From: Arthrobacter sulfonylureivorans
Lineage (GTDB): Bacteria > Actinomycetota > Actinomycetes > Actinomycetales > Micrococcaceae
Direction of reading: 5' to 3'
Assembly: GCA_004000035.1 (NCBI GenBank)
Contig: RJAE01000003.1
Location: forward strand, 62,001-126,000
Length of the DNA stretch: 64,000 bases
The notes under the pieces were generated by a model. The model had not been told where the DNA came from. It saw only the letters and a list, made by a program, of their open reading frames with translations, and searched no databases. The position numbers and the translations under genes were made by a program. Positions 1 through 8,260 of this stretch are shown one piece after another (position 1 is the first letter of the stretch; every line of letters starts with the position of its first letter).

Positions 1-73
1 CGGAGACCTCTCCGCCCGGTTCATGGCCGACGTCGCCGCCATCATGGAAGAACCGGCGCTGCTGCTCGACTGA
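1..73 (+). CDS. C-terminal end of an unidentified protein (partial)
   Basis: An open frame enters from the left edge and stops at TGA 71-73. Only 23 residues are visible, ending EEPALLLD. The frame has the codon use of a high-GC gene, but the fragment is too short to assign a family. Confidence 0.5.
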   Translation, partial: GDLSARFMADVAAIMEEPALLLD

Positions 74-173
74 CGCTGGCGCCGCGGCGGCGAGCTGTTT
101 CGTCGCGGCGCGTTGATGCCCGCCCGCACCGCGCTTGCTAGGATCGCCGTGTGGCGAGGAGGAGCACCATCAC

Positions 174-701
174 GTGACCAATCCAGCAGGCAATGCCAAG
201 GCAAGCACCGCCGTCGAACCCGCGGTGACGCCCACCGCCGACCTGTACGACGAACGCGGTGACGAGCTGGCCTCGGTAGCGCTCCAGTTCGGCAACTTCG
301 GCGGCCGGGACGCCTTCAGCGGACCGGTCCGGACCATCAGGTGCTTTCAGGACAACGGCCTGGTGAAGTCGGTGCTCAACTCCCCTGGCCACGGCGCGGT
401 ACTGGTGGTGGACGGCGGCGGGTCCCTGGAGACGGCGCTGATGGGGGACATGATCGCTGCCGCCGCCGTGGCCAATGGCTGGTCCGGCGTGATCATCAAC
501 GGAGCGGTCCGGGACCGGACTGCCCTCGCGCAATTGCCGCTCGGCGTCAAAGCCCTCGGCAGCAACCCGCGCAAGAGCGCCAAAGAGAGCAGCGGCGAAA
601 CGAACGTGCCCGTCGAGATCGGGGGAGTAGTGTTCCGGCCCGGTGCAATGGTCCACGCGGACCTGGACGGCATCCTCGTGGACGCCGGGCCGGGACGGTA
701 G
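174..701 (+). CDS. rraA: RraA-like protein (RNase E regulator / HMG-aldolase fold)
   Basis: The 175-aa protein has the RraA fold signature: a glycine-rich [12 protein letters not shown] stretch near residues 81-92, then NGAVRD with Arg113-Asp114, and an HADLDGILV tail. In this family the Arg-Asp pair binds the alpha-keto acid and metal. Members either inhibit RNase E or act as 4-hydroxy-4-methyl-2-oxoglutarate/oxaloacetate aldolases, and sequence alone does not separate the two. I chose GTG 174 because GAGGAGGAG lies 9 bases upstream; an upstream TTG in frame has no such site. The protein is cytosolic. A VOC protein follows 19 bp downstream. Confidence 0.85.
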   Translation: MTNPAGNAKASTAVEPAVTPTADLYDERGDELASVALQFGNFGGRDAFSGPVRTIRCFQDNGLVKSVLNSPGHGAVLVVDGGGSLETALMGDMIAAAAVANGWSGVIINGAVRDRTALAQLPLGVKALGSNPRKSAKESSGETNVPVEIGGVVFRPGAMVHADLDGILVDAGPGR

Positions 702-720
702 GGGTGCTAATGTCCGTGAA

Positions 721-1110
721 ATGGAACTGCGCCTTGAGGTCGTCCAAGTTCCGGTCTCGGATGTAGACCGGGCAAAAGAGTTCTATACCGAGCAGATGGG
801 CTTCGTCCTCGATCACGACGTGGAACACATCCCGGGCATGCGGGTTGTCCAGCTCACGCCGCCCGGATCCTCGGCGTCCATCGTCATCGGCACCGGAATG
901 ACCAGCATGCAACCCGGCAGCCTGGAAGGACTGCAGCTTGTTGTCCCGGACATGGAGTCAACGAGGTCCGATCTTTTGCGGCGCGGCGCAGACATCAGTG
1001 CACCGCAGGATCTCGGCGGATTCCTCTTCGCCTATTTCGGTGATCCGGACGGGAATCGCTGGGTCATCCAGGAAATCCGCCCAGATGGTGCAGTTTCCAG
1101 CGCTTCCTGA
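721..1110 (+). CDS. VOC (glyoxalase/bleomycin-resistance fold) protein
   Basis: This 129-aa protein has the paired beta-alpha-beta-beta-beta modules of the vicinal oxygen chelate superfamily. It begins ELRLEVVQVPVSDVDRAKEFY and ends with the typical FGDPDGNRWVIQE segment, where the Glu is a usual metal ligand. Substrate is unknown; members include glyoxalases, dioxygenases and antibiotic-binding proteins. The ATG at 721 fits the domain start. A GCTAAT box 10-15 bases upstream and no clear ribosome site would fit a leaderless transcript, though it may simply follow rraA. Confidence 0.8.
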   Translation: MELRLEVVQVPVSDVDRAKEFYTEQMGFVLDHDVEHIPGMRVVQLTPPGSSASIVIGTGMTSMQPGSLEGLQLVVPDMESTRSDLLRRGADISAPQDLGGFLFAYFGDPDGNRWVIQEIRPDGAVSSAS

Positions 1111-1173
1111 GGTATCGTCCCGACCTGTCATGGGAAGACGCGGGGAGCGGACGGCCTGTGAAAGACTGGGCGC

Positions 1174-1398
1174 ATGAGTAACAACAGGCCCTCGGGTCGA
1201 CGCAATGACTCAGGCGTGCCCAGGATCGACTGGAAGGGCACCCTGTGGGCTATGGCTGCCGTCTTCCTGCTCAGCTATGTGATGATCTGGCTAGTGCCCG
1301 GCCTGCATCCGGTCCTGCGCATCATCATCGTGATCGGGCTGTATTTCGCGGGCCGCTACGCGTACTACCGCTACATCAAGAACCGGCGCCGGCCATAG
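1174..1398 (+). CDS. small membrane protein, 74 aa
   Basis: The short protein has two predicted membrane helices (about residues 24-42 and 47-64) and a basic tail ending YIKNRRRP. The N-terminal 20 residues are polar. No family is recognised. It ends inside the 3' end of the convergent aminotransferase gene, overlapping it by 23 bp. Confidence 0.6.
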   Translation: MSNNRPSGRRNDSGVPRIDWKGTLWAMAAVFLLSYVMIWLVPGLHPVLRIIIVIGLYFAGRYAYYRYIKNRRRP

Positions 1399-2662
1399 CT
1401 TTCCCAAGGACCGGGGCAAGTCTCCGAACGCCCTCCCGGATGGCCTCCTCAGGCACTGCGCTAAAGGCCAGCCGCAGCTGATTCGACGGCTTGTCCGAGG
1501 GGCTGAACGCCGCGCCGGGGATGAAGACCACTCCGGCATCGATCGCGTCGTAGAGCAGCGGGTAGGTGTCCACGCCCTCCGGCAGGGTCACCCAGACAAA
1601 GAAGCCGCCCTCCGGCTCGGTCCAGCTGGCCCCGTCCGGCATGTACTCCTTCAGGGCGGCCAGCATGGCGGCGCACCGCTCGGCGTACAGCTGCCGGTAG
1701 GTATTGATCTGGCCCAGCCAGTCATGTTCGGCCAGGTAGGTGGTGATCAGCATCTGGTTCAGCGTGGGCGGACACAGGGTGACCGCCTCGTTGGCCAGAT
1801 AGAAACTCCGCTGCAGATGATCGGGCAGCAGCGCCCAGCCGATCCGCAGTCCCGGCGCCAGGATCTTGGAGAACGAGCCCAAATAAATCACGTCGTCGGG
1901 GTTGTCCGCACGCAGCGGCCGGAGCGGCTGGCCGTCGAAGCGGAGCAGGCCGTAGGGGTTGTCTTCGAGGACCAGGATGCCTGCCTTGCGGCAGATGTCC
2001 ACGACGTGCTGCCGGCGCTCGGCAGCCAGCGTGATGCCGGAGGGATTGTTGAAACTGGGAATGGTGTACAGGAACTTGATGCCGCGGCCTTCACCCTGCA
2101 GTTCTTCGATGCGGCGCTGGAGTTCGGACGGGATCAGGCCGTGCTCGTCCATGGCCACCGGTTCCACCTGGACCTCATAGGCCTCGAAGGTGTTGAGCGC
2201 ACCCACGTACGTCGGATCCTCGCAGAGCACCACGTCCCCGGGATTACAGAAGACCTTGGCGGCCACATCCTGGGCTGACTGGGATCCGGCCGTGATCACC
2301 ACATTCGCCGGGTCTGCGCCCGTGATGCCTTCGTGCTCCATCACGTCGCAGATGGCGCGTCGCAGCTCTTCGGTGCCCTGTCCGCCGCCGTACTGGAGGG
2401 CGGCCATCCCATGCTCGGCGATCAGTCGCTGGGCCATGTCGGCGATCTTCTCCAGCGGCAGGGACTGCAGGTAAGGGTTGCCGCCTGCCAACGAGACCAG
2501 GCCGGGCCGCATCGAGACGTCGAAGACGTCGCGGACGGCCGATTGCTTGATGTTGGCCGACCGCTGCGAGAAGAGATGTTGGTGCCGGTGCGCCGCCGTC
2601 GCGCGTTCCAGTGCTACTTCCGTTTCGGCTGGCAGGGCCACGTCTGCATCCTGTGAAGTCAC
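1376..2662 (-). CDS. PLP-dependent aminotransferase, LysN/ARO8-like class I/II
   Basis: The 428-aa protein is a fold-type I aminotransferase. Key residues are visible: YGGGQGTEELR near 91-101, NNPSG at 205-209, EDNPYG at 233-238 and GSFSKILAPGLRIGW with the PLP Schiff-base Lys266 and Arg273. The SFSK...PGLRIG pattern and about 430-aa length match the 2-aminoadipate/aromatic aminotransferase group (LysN, ARO8, KAT II). Its amino donor and acceptor cannot be read from sequence. The regulator gene at 2729-3727 lies upstream on the same strand, 66 bp away, but belongs in appearance to the peptide locus. Confidence 0.88.
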   Translation of the reverse strand: MTSQDADVALPAETEVALERATAAHRHQHLFSQRSANIKQSAVRDVFDVSMRPGLVSLAGGNPYLQSLPLEKIADMAQRLIAEHGMAALQYGGGQGTEELRRAICDVMEHEGITGADPANVVITAGSQSAQDVAAKVFCNPGDVVLCEDPTYVGALNTFEAYEVQVEPVAMDEHGLIPSELQRRIEELQGEGRGIKFLYTIPSFNNPSGITLAAERRQHVVDICRKAGILVLEDNPYGLLRFDGQPLRPLRADNPDDVIYLGSFSKILAPGLRIGWALLPDHLQRSFYLANEAVTLCPPTLNQMLITTYLAEHDWLGQINTYRQLYAERCAAMLAALKEYMPDGASWTEPEGGFFVWVTLPEGVDTYPLLYDAIDAGVVFIPGAAFSPSDKPSNQLRLAFSAVPEEAIREGVRRLAPVLGKAMAGAGS

Positions 2663-2728
2663 TCACACAGGATAACGCGACAAGTTGAAGAACAGGAAAC
2701 AGAAGTTTTCTATTAGTGCTGCTTCGGC

Positions 2729-3727
2729 TCAGAGCCAGCCGGCGTCCCGAGCCCTCAGCGCGGCCTGGAAACGGCTGTCCGCGCCAAGCTGTTCCAGCAT
2801 CCAGGCGATGTGCCGCCTGCAAGTGCGGACGCTGATGTCCAGTCTCCGGGCAATTACCTCATCCGAGTACCCGGCTGCCATGGCGTTGAGGATGGAATGC
2901 TGGATGCCGTTGAGGGCGGACGCGTCGCCGTCCTGCCCGTCGAGCACATAGGGGTCCGCCAACTCCCACGCGACGTGGAACAGGTTGATGAAGACCTGAA
3001 TGAGGTTGAAGTCGCGAACTACCAGGGCGCCACGGTCTTCCGGGTGCAGTTGGCGGCCGATCAAAGCGAGGTTCCGGTCGAAGATCATGATCTTCAGCGG
3101 CACGTAGGGCAATGTGCGGTATTCGCCGCCGGCCGGGGAGATTGCGGCGACCGCTTTGCGCGTGGGTACATGGTCCAAGGTGCTGGCGTGGCTGATATTT
3201 TTGCGGACCACCCCGCGGTTGAGTAGTTCGAGGTCCTTCTGGATGCCCTCTTCATGGACATCGGCCGAGGAGCCGGAGCCGGGCTGGCTGATGAGTACCT
3301 GCTCGGCGACGTCGCGGCCATAGTCCACCAGCAGTTTGCGGATCACGCCGGGGTCTTCGAGCACTTCTACGGAGGAATCGAGCGAGACGCGCTTCCGGGC
3401 CGCCAAATACGTGGGCACCAGGGCGGCCATATCGGCACGGTGTCCGCTGATCTTGGTGCGCAGGTCGATCAGTAGCCGCTCGTCGGAGTCCACCAACTGC
3501 GACAGCGCAACGTCGGGGGAAATGGCAACATAGGACTCCACGTCCGGTGCCGGCTGCTGCAGCAACTGCCGGCTGACCAGTTCCCCGATGGCAATATTGA
3601 GGTCGCGGATGGTGTAGCCAAGGGCCGTGGACACCGTTTCCTTGGTCCAGCCGGGGTGGGCCACGGCGAATTCATAGACCTCGAATGCCGTCCCGCTCAG
3701 CATGGGGCGCTCCTCCGGTTGATCCAT
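2729..3727 (-). CDS. LuxR-type HTH regulator with TrmB-like N-terminus
   Basis: The 332-aa protein has a winged-helix-like N-terminus (about residues 10-60, TrmB/MarR-like), a middle PLD/TrmB-sensor-like region, and a C-terminal LuxR/GerE HTH (about 275-325: GYSDEVIARRLDISVRTCRRH). Regulators of this build often sit beside lanthipeptide and thiopeptide genes in actinobacteria. It is transcribed away from the small-peptide gene at 4109, with a 381-bp shared upstream region, so it is a good candidate controller of the SpaB_C gene. The start at 3727 precedes a second Met (residue 9). Confidence 0.8.
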   Translation of the reverse strand: MDQPEERPMLSGTAFEVYEFAVAHPGWTKETVSTALGYTIRDLNIAIGELVSRQLLQQPAPDVESYVAISPDVALSQLVDSDERLLIDLRTKISGHRADMAALVPTYLAARKRVSLDSSVEVLEDPGVIRKLLVDYGRDVAEQVLISQPGSGSSADVHEEGIQKDLELLNRGVVRKNISHASTLDHVPTRKAVAAISPAGGEYRTLPYVPLKIMIFDRNLALIGRQLHPEDRGALVVRDFNLIQVFINLFHVAWELADPYVLDGQDGDASALNGIQHSILNAMAAGYSDEVIARRLDISVRTCRRHIAWMLEQLGADSRFQAALRARDAGWL

Positions 3728-4108
3728 TTATGTATCACGCAGGGCTTGCTATTACAGCCGCTGTTTGGCGGCCCTTTGGCCAGTCTAGGGCACTTCTTGG
3801 GTCGATCCTGCGCTGACCGAAGGCTGCTACTTGCTGCCATGGCCACATTATGCCACCCGCTCCCGGTGTTTGTCCGGCCAACCGCCTAACCGCCTGATTT
3901 CCGCGGTTTTACGGGGAGAAGTACGCCCTCCACGCCGTGTCCGGAACCTGTCAGTGCAAGCCTCGAGGCACGATCAGGGCATGTCCGGATGTTGCAAGTG
4001 GATTGGCTGGACAGGCGGAGCGCTAGCACGGAACTCTTGGAGTTGTCGGGCCGAACAGTTCGGCTGGATTAGCCACCGTACGAACCGAAGCCATGTGAAG
4101 GGAATGAC
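3728..4108. promoter_or_regulatory. divergent intergenic region of the peptide locus
   Basis: This 381-bp stretch separates the LuxR-type regulator from the plus-strand peptide gene. No convincing gene is present. The heptamer TGTCCGG occurs three times on the plus strand, at 3871, 3938 and 3982, which could be regulator sites or chance in GC-rich DNA. No confident -35/-10 pair was found. Confidence 0.4.
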
Positions 4109-4264
4109 ATGTTCAAGAAGATCGCAAGCATCGCGGCAGGGCTGCTGGTTGCATTGGGGGCGGTCTCCGCGGCCACCCCGGCAGTAGCCGCCGATCTAGG
4201 TCCGGTTCCTCAGTCAGTAAAGTCAGTCAACGTCTCTACTTCCGCCCTTATCTGGGACTGGTAA
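4109..4264 (+). CDS. 51-aa exported small peptide, candidate RiPP precursor or signal
   Basis: A well-formed short gene: GAAGGGA ribosome site 5 bases before ATG 4109, stop TAA 4262-4264. The product begins MFKKIASIAAG, has a hydrophobic core, and an AVA-AD type signal-peptidase site near residue 27. The predicted mature part is only 23-24 residues, rich in Ser/Val/Thr, lacks Cys, and ends ALIWDW. It lies 99 bp upstream of a SpaB_C enzyme and in the same direction. Whether it is a substrate of that enzyme is inference. A Sec-type signal is unusual for a lanthipeptide leader, so it could instead be a secreted signalling peptide. Confidence 0.6.
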   Translation: MFKKIASIAAGLLVALGAVSAATPAVAADLGPVPQSVKSVNVSTSALIWDW

Positions 4265-4363
4265 AAAGCCGCCCCATCTCATCGGCACTGAGCTGAATTC
4301 GCAACCAGGATGACGACGACTATCCCTCCCCAAACCACCAGGACATCGAACCAGGAGAAGCGC

Positions 4364-5335
4364 ATGAGCCAGCTGACAGCCATCCGCCCGACAAGTTCGG
4401 TGAACGTCAAACCGTACTGGTGGGTTCTGTCTATTTACACGGGTAGGCAGGACGTAGTCGACGCCGTCATAGGAGAACTGGTTACGCCGCTGGTCGCCCA
4501 CGCTCGCCGCGAAGGCGTGGGCCGCTGGTACTTCAGCCACAGCGCCGACCAGATGGGGCCTCATTTGAAGGTCCGGTTCCTGGGTCGCCGTCCAATCCTC
4601 GATAGCCTCCAAAGGTTTGAGCTGGCGGCCCGGGACCGGGTCCTCGACATCCTCCCCGACGTGACCACCCAGGAGAACTTCGTCCTGCCTTCCGGCAGCG
4701 AGGACTTCATCCAGACTTCCCCGGGCGACGCAGTTGTCCCCGTGCCGGAAGCCGACCTGGATCGCTTCGGCGGACCGGACGGATTGGAACTGGCGGAGGA
4801 GGTGTTCGAACTTTCCTCCGAGCTGGCCATGTGGGCCACGCAGCGCTTCAGTAAGTCGCAAGGCCGTTCGGCGCTGGCCTCCTTGCTCCTCTGCGATGCC
4901 GCCTGGGCCATGGTGTACGGGCCGAAAGCGCAGCAGTGGCCTGACCGCAGCCGGCTTTCCTGGGAGTATTGCTGGGACAACCACCTGAGGGTATCCACGG
5001 CCGAGTTGGGCCGCTCGGCGCCGAAGGCTCGGCATAGTCTCACCGCCGGGTTAGTCGCCCGCACAGCACCAATGCACCGGTTGATGGCAGCCACCGCGGA
5101 CGAGAGCAGCGTACAGAACTGGCGTCGCCGATGGATCAGGACCCTTGACTCGTATCTCTACCGGGCTGATCGGGCCCGCGTGAGCCGCAGCGCCCAGCAA
5201 CTGACGTTCTGCCAGGCCCACCTGTTGATGAACCGGCTGGGTTTTACTACCTGGGAGGAAGCCGCACTGGGCGTCTATGCCAGAGCATGGTCGCCTGAGG
5301 TCGAATCCTCACTGTTGGAAAAGAGGACAAAATGA
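4364..5335 (+). CDS. stand-alone SpaB_C / thiopeptide-type biosynthesis protein
   Basis: The 323-aa protein matches the C-terminal elimination domain of class I LanB dehydratases (also the fold of thiopeptide pyridine synthases). It opens with WWVLSIYTGRQD and WYFSHSADQMGPHLKVRF and closes with QAHLLMNRLGFTTWEEA, the usual His-x3-Asn-Arg region. The family's common FIRYSD and HLRLRF segments appear here as FSHSAD and HLKVRF, so catalysis may have drifted. ATG 4364 is preferred over ATG 4310 because AGGAGA lies 5 bases upstream. No glutamylating LanB domain is present in the window. It overlaps the next gene by ATGA. Confidence 0.82.
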   Translation: MSQLTAIRPTSSVNVKPYWWVLSIYTGRQDVVDAVIGELVTPLVAHARREGVGRWYFSHSADQMGPHLKVRFLGRRPILDSLQRFELAARDRVLDILPDVTTQENFVLPSGSEDFIQTSPGDAVVPVPEADLDRFGGPDGLELAEEVFELSSELAMWATQRFSKSQGRSALASLLLCDAAWAMVYGPKAQQWPDRSRLSWEYCWDNHLRVSTAELGRSAPKARHSLTAGLVARTAPMHRLMAATADESSVQNWRRRWIRTLDSYLYRADRARVSRSAQQLTFCQAHLLMNRLGFTTWEEAALGVYARAWSPEVESSLLEKRTK

Positions 5336-5520
5336 GCCCGTTCGGTTTCTCGTCGATCGGACCCGAATCCAGGGTGCCGGAAGTCCCGAACGAAAGAACA
5401 TCAGCTGATTTGGACCAGGTCGGCGTCCTGGGTGCGCACGGTCAGGATGACGATCTCTGGAACCTCACCGGCAGCAATTACTTGCGTGACGCCGCGTGGG
5501 CAGACCAGGCCTGGCAATAA
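5332..5520 (+). CDS. 62-aa Trp-rich peptide coupled to SpaB_C gene, candidate precursor
   Basis: The start codon overlaps the SpaB_C stop (ATGA), a sign of translational coupling. The peptide has no signal sequence and no Cys. A leader-like N-terminal half carries SADLD, reminiscent of the FxLD box recognised by LanB enzymes. The C-terminal half is acidic and aromatic (DDDLWNLTGSNYLRD, then AAWADQAW). A strong terminator begins 52 bp downstream, so it closes the transcript. Precursor function is inferred from position and size only. Confidence 0.6.
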   Translation: MSPFGFSSIGPESRVPEVPNERTSADLDQVGVLGAHGQDDDLWNLTGSNYLRDAAWADQAWQ

Positions 5521-5572
5521 GAGAAAAACCCGCCGGCATACGCCGGCCACCAAGCCATCCTCCCCCCCCAAT

Positions 5573-5620
5573 AGGATCAGGCCGGAGCCTCCCCCAACGC
5601 TCCGGCCTGATCCTTCTTTT
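5573..5620 (+). terminator. rho-independent terminator of the peptide locus
   Basis: A perfect 16-bp inverted repeat (5573-5588 with 5599-5614) around a 10-base C-rich loop is followed by TCTTTT. It lies after the 62-aa peptide gene and before the convergent lipoprotein gene, so it ends the plus-strand transcript and may act on both strands. Confidence 0.9.
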
Positions 5621-5628
5621 GCGGGACC

Positions 5629-6111
5629 CTACTTTTGTGGGGCTCCAGGACTGGGCTCGTTCCAGGAGAGCCGCCGGTCCTGCCCCAGGATGGTTATGGT
5701 CAACGGCTTTCGGTGGTCGACGTCCGGCGGGACGTCGAAAACGTGCGTCATGGGCGCGAGATCGTCCGTGCAGACCTCTGAGCGTGGATCGTCATAGGTA
5801 TCGACGGCGTCGATGGCGACGTGGTTCGGCGACATGATTGTACTGCCAGTACTGACCACCGGGCACGACGACGACCCGTAAGTGACGACGGCGAATTCGG
5901 TGCCGCCCTCGAGGAGAACCACCTGGATGGTGAGTCCGGGATCTGCTAGGGCGCCGGGCTCCTGCAGTTCTGAGGCCGACCCCGGCGGCGTTCCGCGGTA
6001 CATATGACTGCCCGGCTCAGCAACCGGCCCGGACGGCCCGCTGCATCCGCCGAGAAGCAGGGCAACAGCAGCGATGGCTGAAGCCCGGGACGCAGAAGGA
6101 GCGCAGCGCAT
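5629..6111 (-). CDS. hypothetical lipoprotein
   Basis: The 160-aa product starts with a basic/hydrophobic segment and an LGGC lipobox with Cys23, so it should be lipid-anchored outside the membrane. The mature part has no recognised domain; two Cys in the C-terminal half could pair. Start 6111 gives a proper signal peptide, while a longer frame would not. It begins 1 bp after the MarR stop, so the two genes are probably co-transcribed. Confidence 0.7.
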   Translation of the reverse strand: MRCAPSASRASAIAAVALLLGGCSGPSGPVAEPGSHMYRGTPPGSASELQEPGALADPGLTIQVVLLEGGTEFAVVTYGSSSCPVVSTGSTIMSPNHVAIDAVDTYDDPRSEVCTDDLAPMTHVFDVPPDVDHRKPLTITILGQDRRLSWNEPSPGAPQK

Positions 6112-6112
6112 G

Positions 6113-6586
6113 TCAGCCGCCGGTATCGGTTCCGGCCTCGGGTGAGGCCAACAGTTTGTCCAGCAGCGCATCCAGCTGTGCCGCTTCCTCCGGATCCAGC
6201 GCTTCCGCCATCAGCTCGTTGACGCGCAGCGCACGCGGCATCAGGTCCCGGAGCAGCTCCTCCCCGGCATCTTCCAGCGTCACGCTCTTGCGCCGCCGGT
6301 CGGATTCATCGCGGCAGGTGCTGATGAAGCCTGACTGCTCCAAGCGCTTCAGGAGCTCGGCCAGGGTGGACTTGTCCAGCTGTGCAAGCTGGCCCAATTC
6401 GCGTTGCCCGATGCCCGGCTCCGACCGCAGCGCCAGCAGCACTCCGTAGGCCACCGAAGATACATCGGTGGACACTTCCTGCTGCCACAAGGCGCCATGG
6501 AACTGCAAAGCGCGCCGGAGCTTGAAGCTGCGGTAGCGTTCGCGGTCTAGGGAATCCTCCGCGGGCGCCACAGTGGCAGGGGACAT
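6113..6586 (-). CDS. MarR-family transcriptional regulator
   Basis: The 157-aa winged-helix protein shows the MarR core: GIGQRELGQLAQLDKSTLAE as the HTH, then LEQSGFISTCRDESDRRRK, the wing with its conserved DRR. A helical C-terminal dimer segment follows. GTG 6592 is an alternative start two codons upstream. It is followed by a lipoprotein gene and lies divergent to the MFS gene at 6785; MarR proteins often control a neighbouring efflux or catabolic gene, so it may govern that transporter. Confidence 0.85.
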   Translation of the reverse strand: MSPATVAPAEDSLDRERYRSFKLRRALQFHGALWQQEVSTDVSSVAYGVLLALRSEPGIGQRELGQLAQLDKSTLAELLKRLEQSGFISTCRDESDRRRKSVTLEDAGEELLRDLMPRALRVNELMAEALDPEEAAQLDALLDKLLASPEAGTDTGG

Positions 6587-6784
6587 GTTCACGTCTACAT
6601 CAATTGCTTAATGTGTGACGAAGGTCAAATTGTGATCTCCACTGGAGGCCACGTAGGCTAACCCTCCGTATACGGACGAAGTTTCCGAACGTTCGGTCGG
6701 TGCGGGGCGCAGCGAAGCCACACACCGCCGTCGGGGTTGGAAGCAGGCGCTCCTGGCACCAGATTCAGAAGAGAAGTGGGCAGT

Positions 6785-8146
6785 ATGGACATCAAGGCAC
6801 GCATCGAAGCGTCACCGATGACGAAGGCGCAGGTCGGCATCGTTGCCATCTGTCTGGCCCTGAACTTCATCGACGGCTACGACGTCCTGGTCATGGCCTT
6901 CAGTGCGACGGCGATTACCGAAGCCTGGGGGCTGAGCGGGTCGGACCTGGGCATCCTGCTCAGCTCCGCGCTGGCCGGCATGACAATCGGCGCGATCTTC
7001 GTGGCGCAGATCGCGGACAAGATCGGTCGCCGGAAGACCATCATCCTGTCCACCTCCGTGATCACGCTCGGGATGTTCGCCTCCGCGCTGGCGCCGTCCT
7101 ACGAGGTCCTGTTGGTGCTGCGCATCATCACCGGCATCGCTGTGGGAACCATGCAAACCAGCCTGAACGTGATGGTGGCCGAATACGCCAATGCCCGGCG
7201 CCGGGCCACCGCGGTGAGCATCTACGCCGCCGGCCAGCCGATCGGCGGCGTGCTAGGCGGCATCATCGTGGCCGCGCTCCTGACGCACTTCGAATGGCAC
7301 TCCGGGTTCATTTTCGGCGGCGTGATCACGCTGGCCATGCTCCCCATTGTGATCAAGTGGCTGCCCGAGTCCATCGACTACCTCAATGCCAAGCGGCCGG
7401 CGAACGCCCTGGAGGAGATCAACAAGGTCCTGGTCCGGCTGGAGCAGCCCAAGCTCGAGGCGCTTCCTGCCGCTCCGGTCAGCACCGGGCGGCCGAAGAA
7501 CAACCTGGTGGCGGTCTTCGCCAACGGCCAGGCCAAGAAGACGGTGTTGCTGGCCTTCGCCTTCATGATGATCATGGGCAGCTTCTACTTCGCCAACTCC
7601 TGGACCCCGCGACTGCTGACCGAATCCGGATTTTCGGCGAACCAGGGCATCACGGCCGGCGTGCTGTTCAGCGTCGGCGCCATCATCGGGGCGCTGGTCT
7701 TCGCCTGGGCCGGCGCCCGCTTCGAGCTCAAGCGCACGCTGACCGTTTTCTTCATCATGGCGGCCGCGTCCTTTGCCGTCTTCGCTCTGCTGGCCGACGC
7801 CCTCAACCCGGCGCTCATGGGGGCGGTGTTGCTCGGCATGCTCACTAATGCGTCCATTGCCGGCATGTTCACCATCGGCCCGGTCTACTATGACGCCTCG
7901 ATGCGCGCCACTGCGGTGGGGCTGATCGGCGGCATCGGCCGCTGCGGCGGGATCATCTCGCCGATCTTGGCCGGAGCGCTGGTGGATGCCGGCTGGATCC
8001 CGGGCAACATCTACTTTGTGTTCGTGCTGCCGCTGGTGCTGGGTGCGGTTGCACTGATGGTGCTGCGCAAGCCGGCGTCGCCGGTGGCCCCGGCCGCCGC
8101 CCAGCCGGAAGCCGCACAGCCGGGAGTCCTGGCCGAAAGCCGCTAA
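6785..8146 (+). CDS. MFS transporter, aromatic acid:H+ symporter (AAHS) type
   Basis: The 453-aa protein has 12 predicted membrane helices. NFIDGYDVLVM in helix 1 (with the Asp typical of PcaK/BenK-like symporters) and the loop ADKIGRRK mark the AAHS branch of the major facilitator superfamily. It likely imports a benzoate-like acid with protons. ATG 6785 is preferred over an upstream in-frame ATG (6737), since MDIKARIEASPM directly precedes the first helix region. A divergent MarR gene may regulate it; a hairpin terminator follows. Confidence 0.87.
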   Translation: MDIKARIEASPMTKAQVGIVAICLALNFIDGYDVLVMAFSATAITEAWGLSGSDLGILLSSALAGMTIGAIFVAQIADKIGRRKTIILSTSVITLGMFASALAPSYEVLLVLRIITGIAVGTMQTSLNVMVAEYANARRRATAVSIYAAGQPIGGVLGGIIVAALLTHFEWHSGFIFGGVITLAMLPIVIKWLPESIDYLNAKRPANALEEINKVLVRLEQPKLEALPAAPVSTGRPKNNLVAVFANGQAKKTVLLAFAFMMIMGSFYFANSWTPRLLTESGFSANQGITAGVLFSVGAIIGALVFAWAGARFELKRTLTVFFIMAAASFAVFALLADALNPALMGAVLLGMLTNASIAGMFTIGPVYYDASMRATAVGLIGGIGRCGGIISPILAGALVDAGWIPGNIYFVFVLPLVLGAVALMVLRKPASPVAPAAAQPEAAQPGVLAESR

Positions 8147-8162
8147 GACCCGAAGTGACGTT

Positions 8163-8194
8163 GCGGGCGCTCCTCCCACCGGAGGGGCGCCCGC
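8163..8194 (+). terminator. hairpin terminator after the MFS gene
   Basis: A 12-bp stem (8163-8174 with 8183-8194, one G-T pair) with an 8-base loop lies 16 bp past the MFS stop and between convergent genes. No long T-run follows. Confidence 0.6.
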
Positions 8195-8260
8195 TGCGCG
8201 TCCGGACAGGCCTGTCCGGCACAGGGTCCGGAGACCGCTGACACCAGGGCCGAAGGCTGC

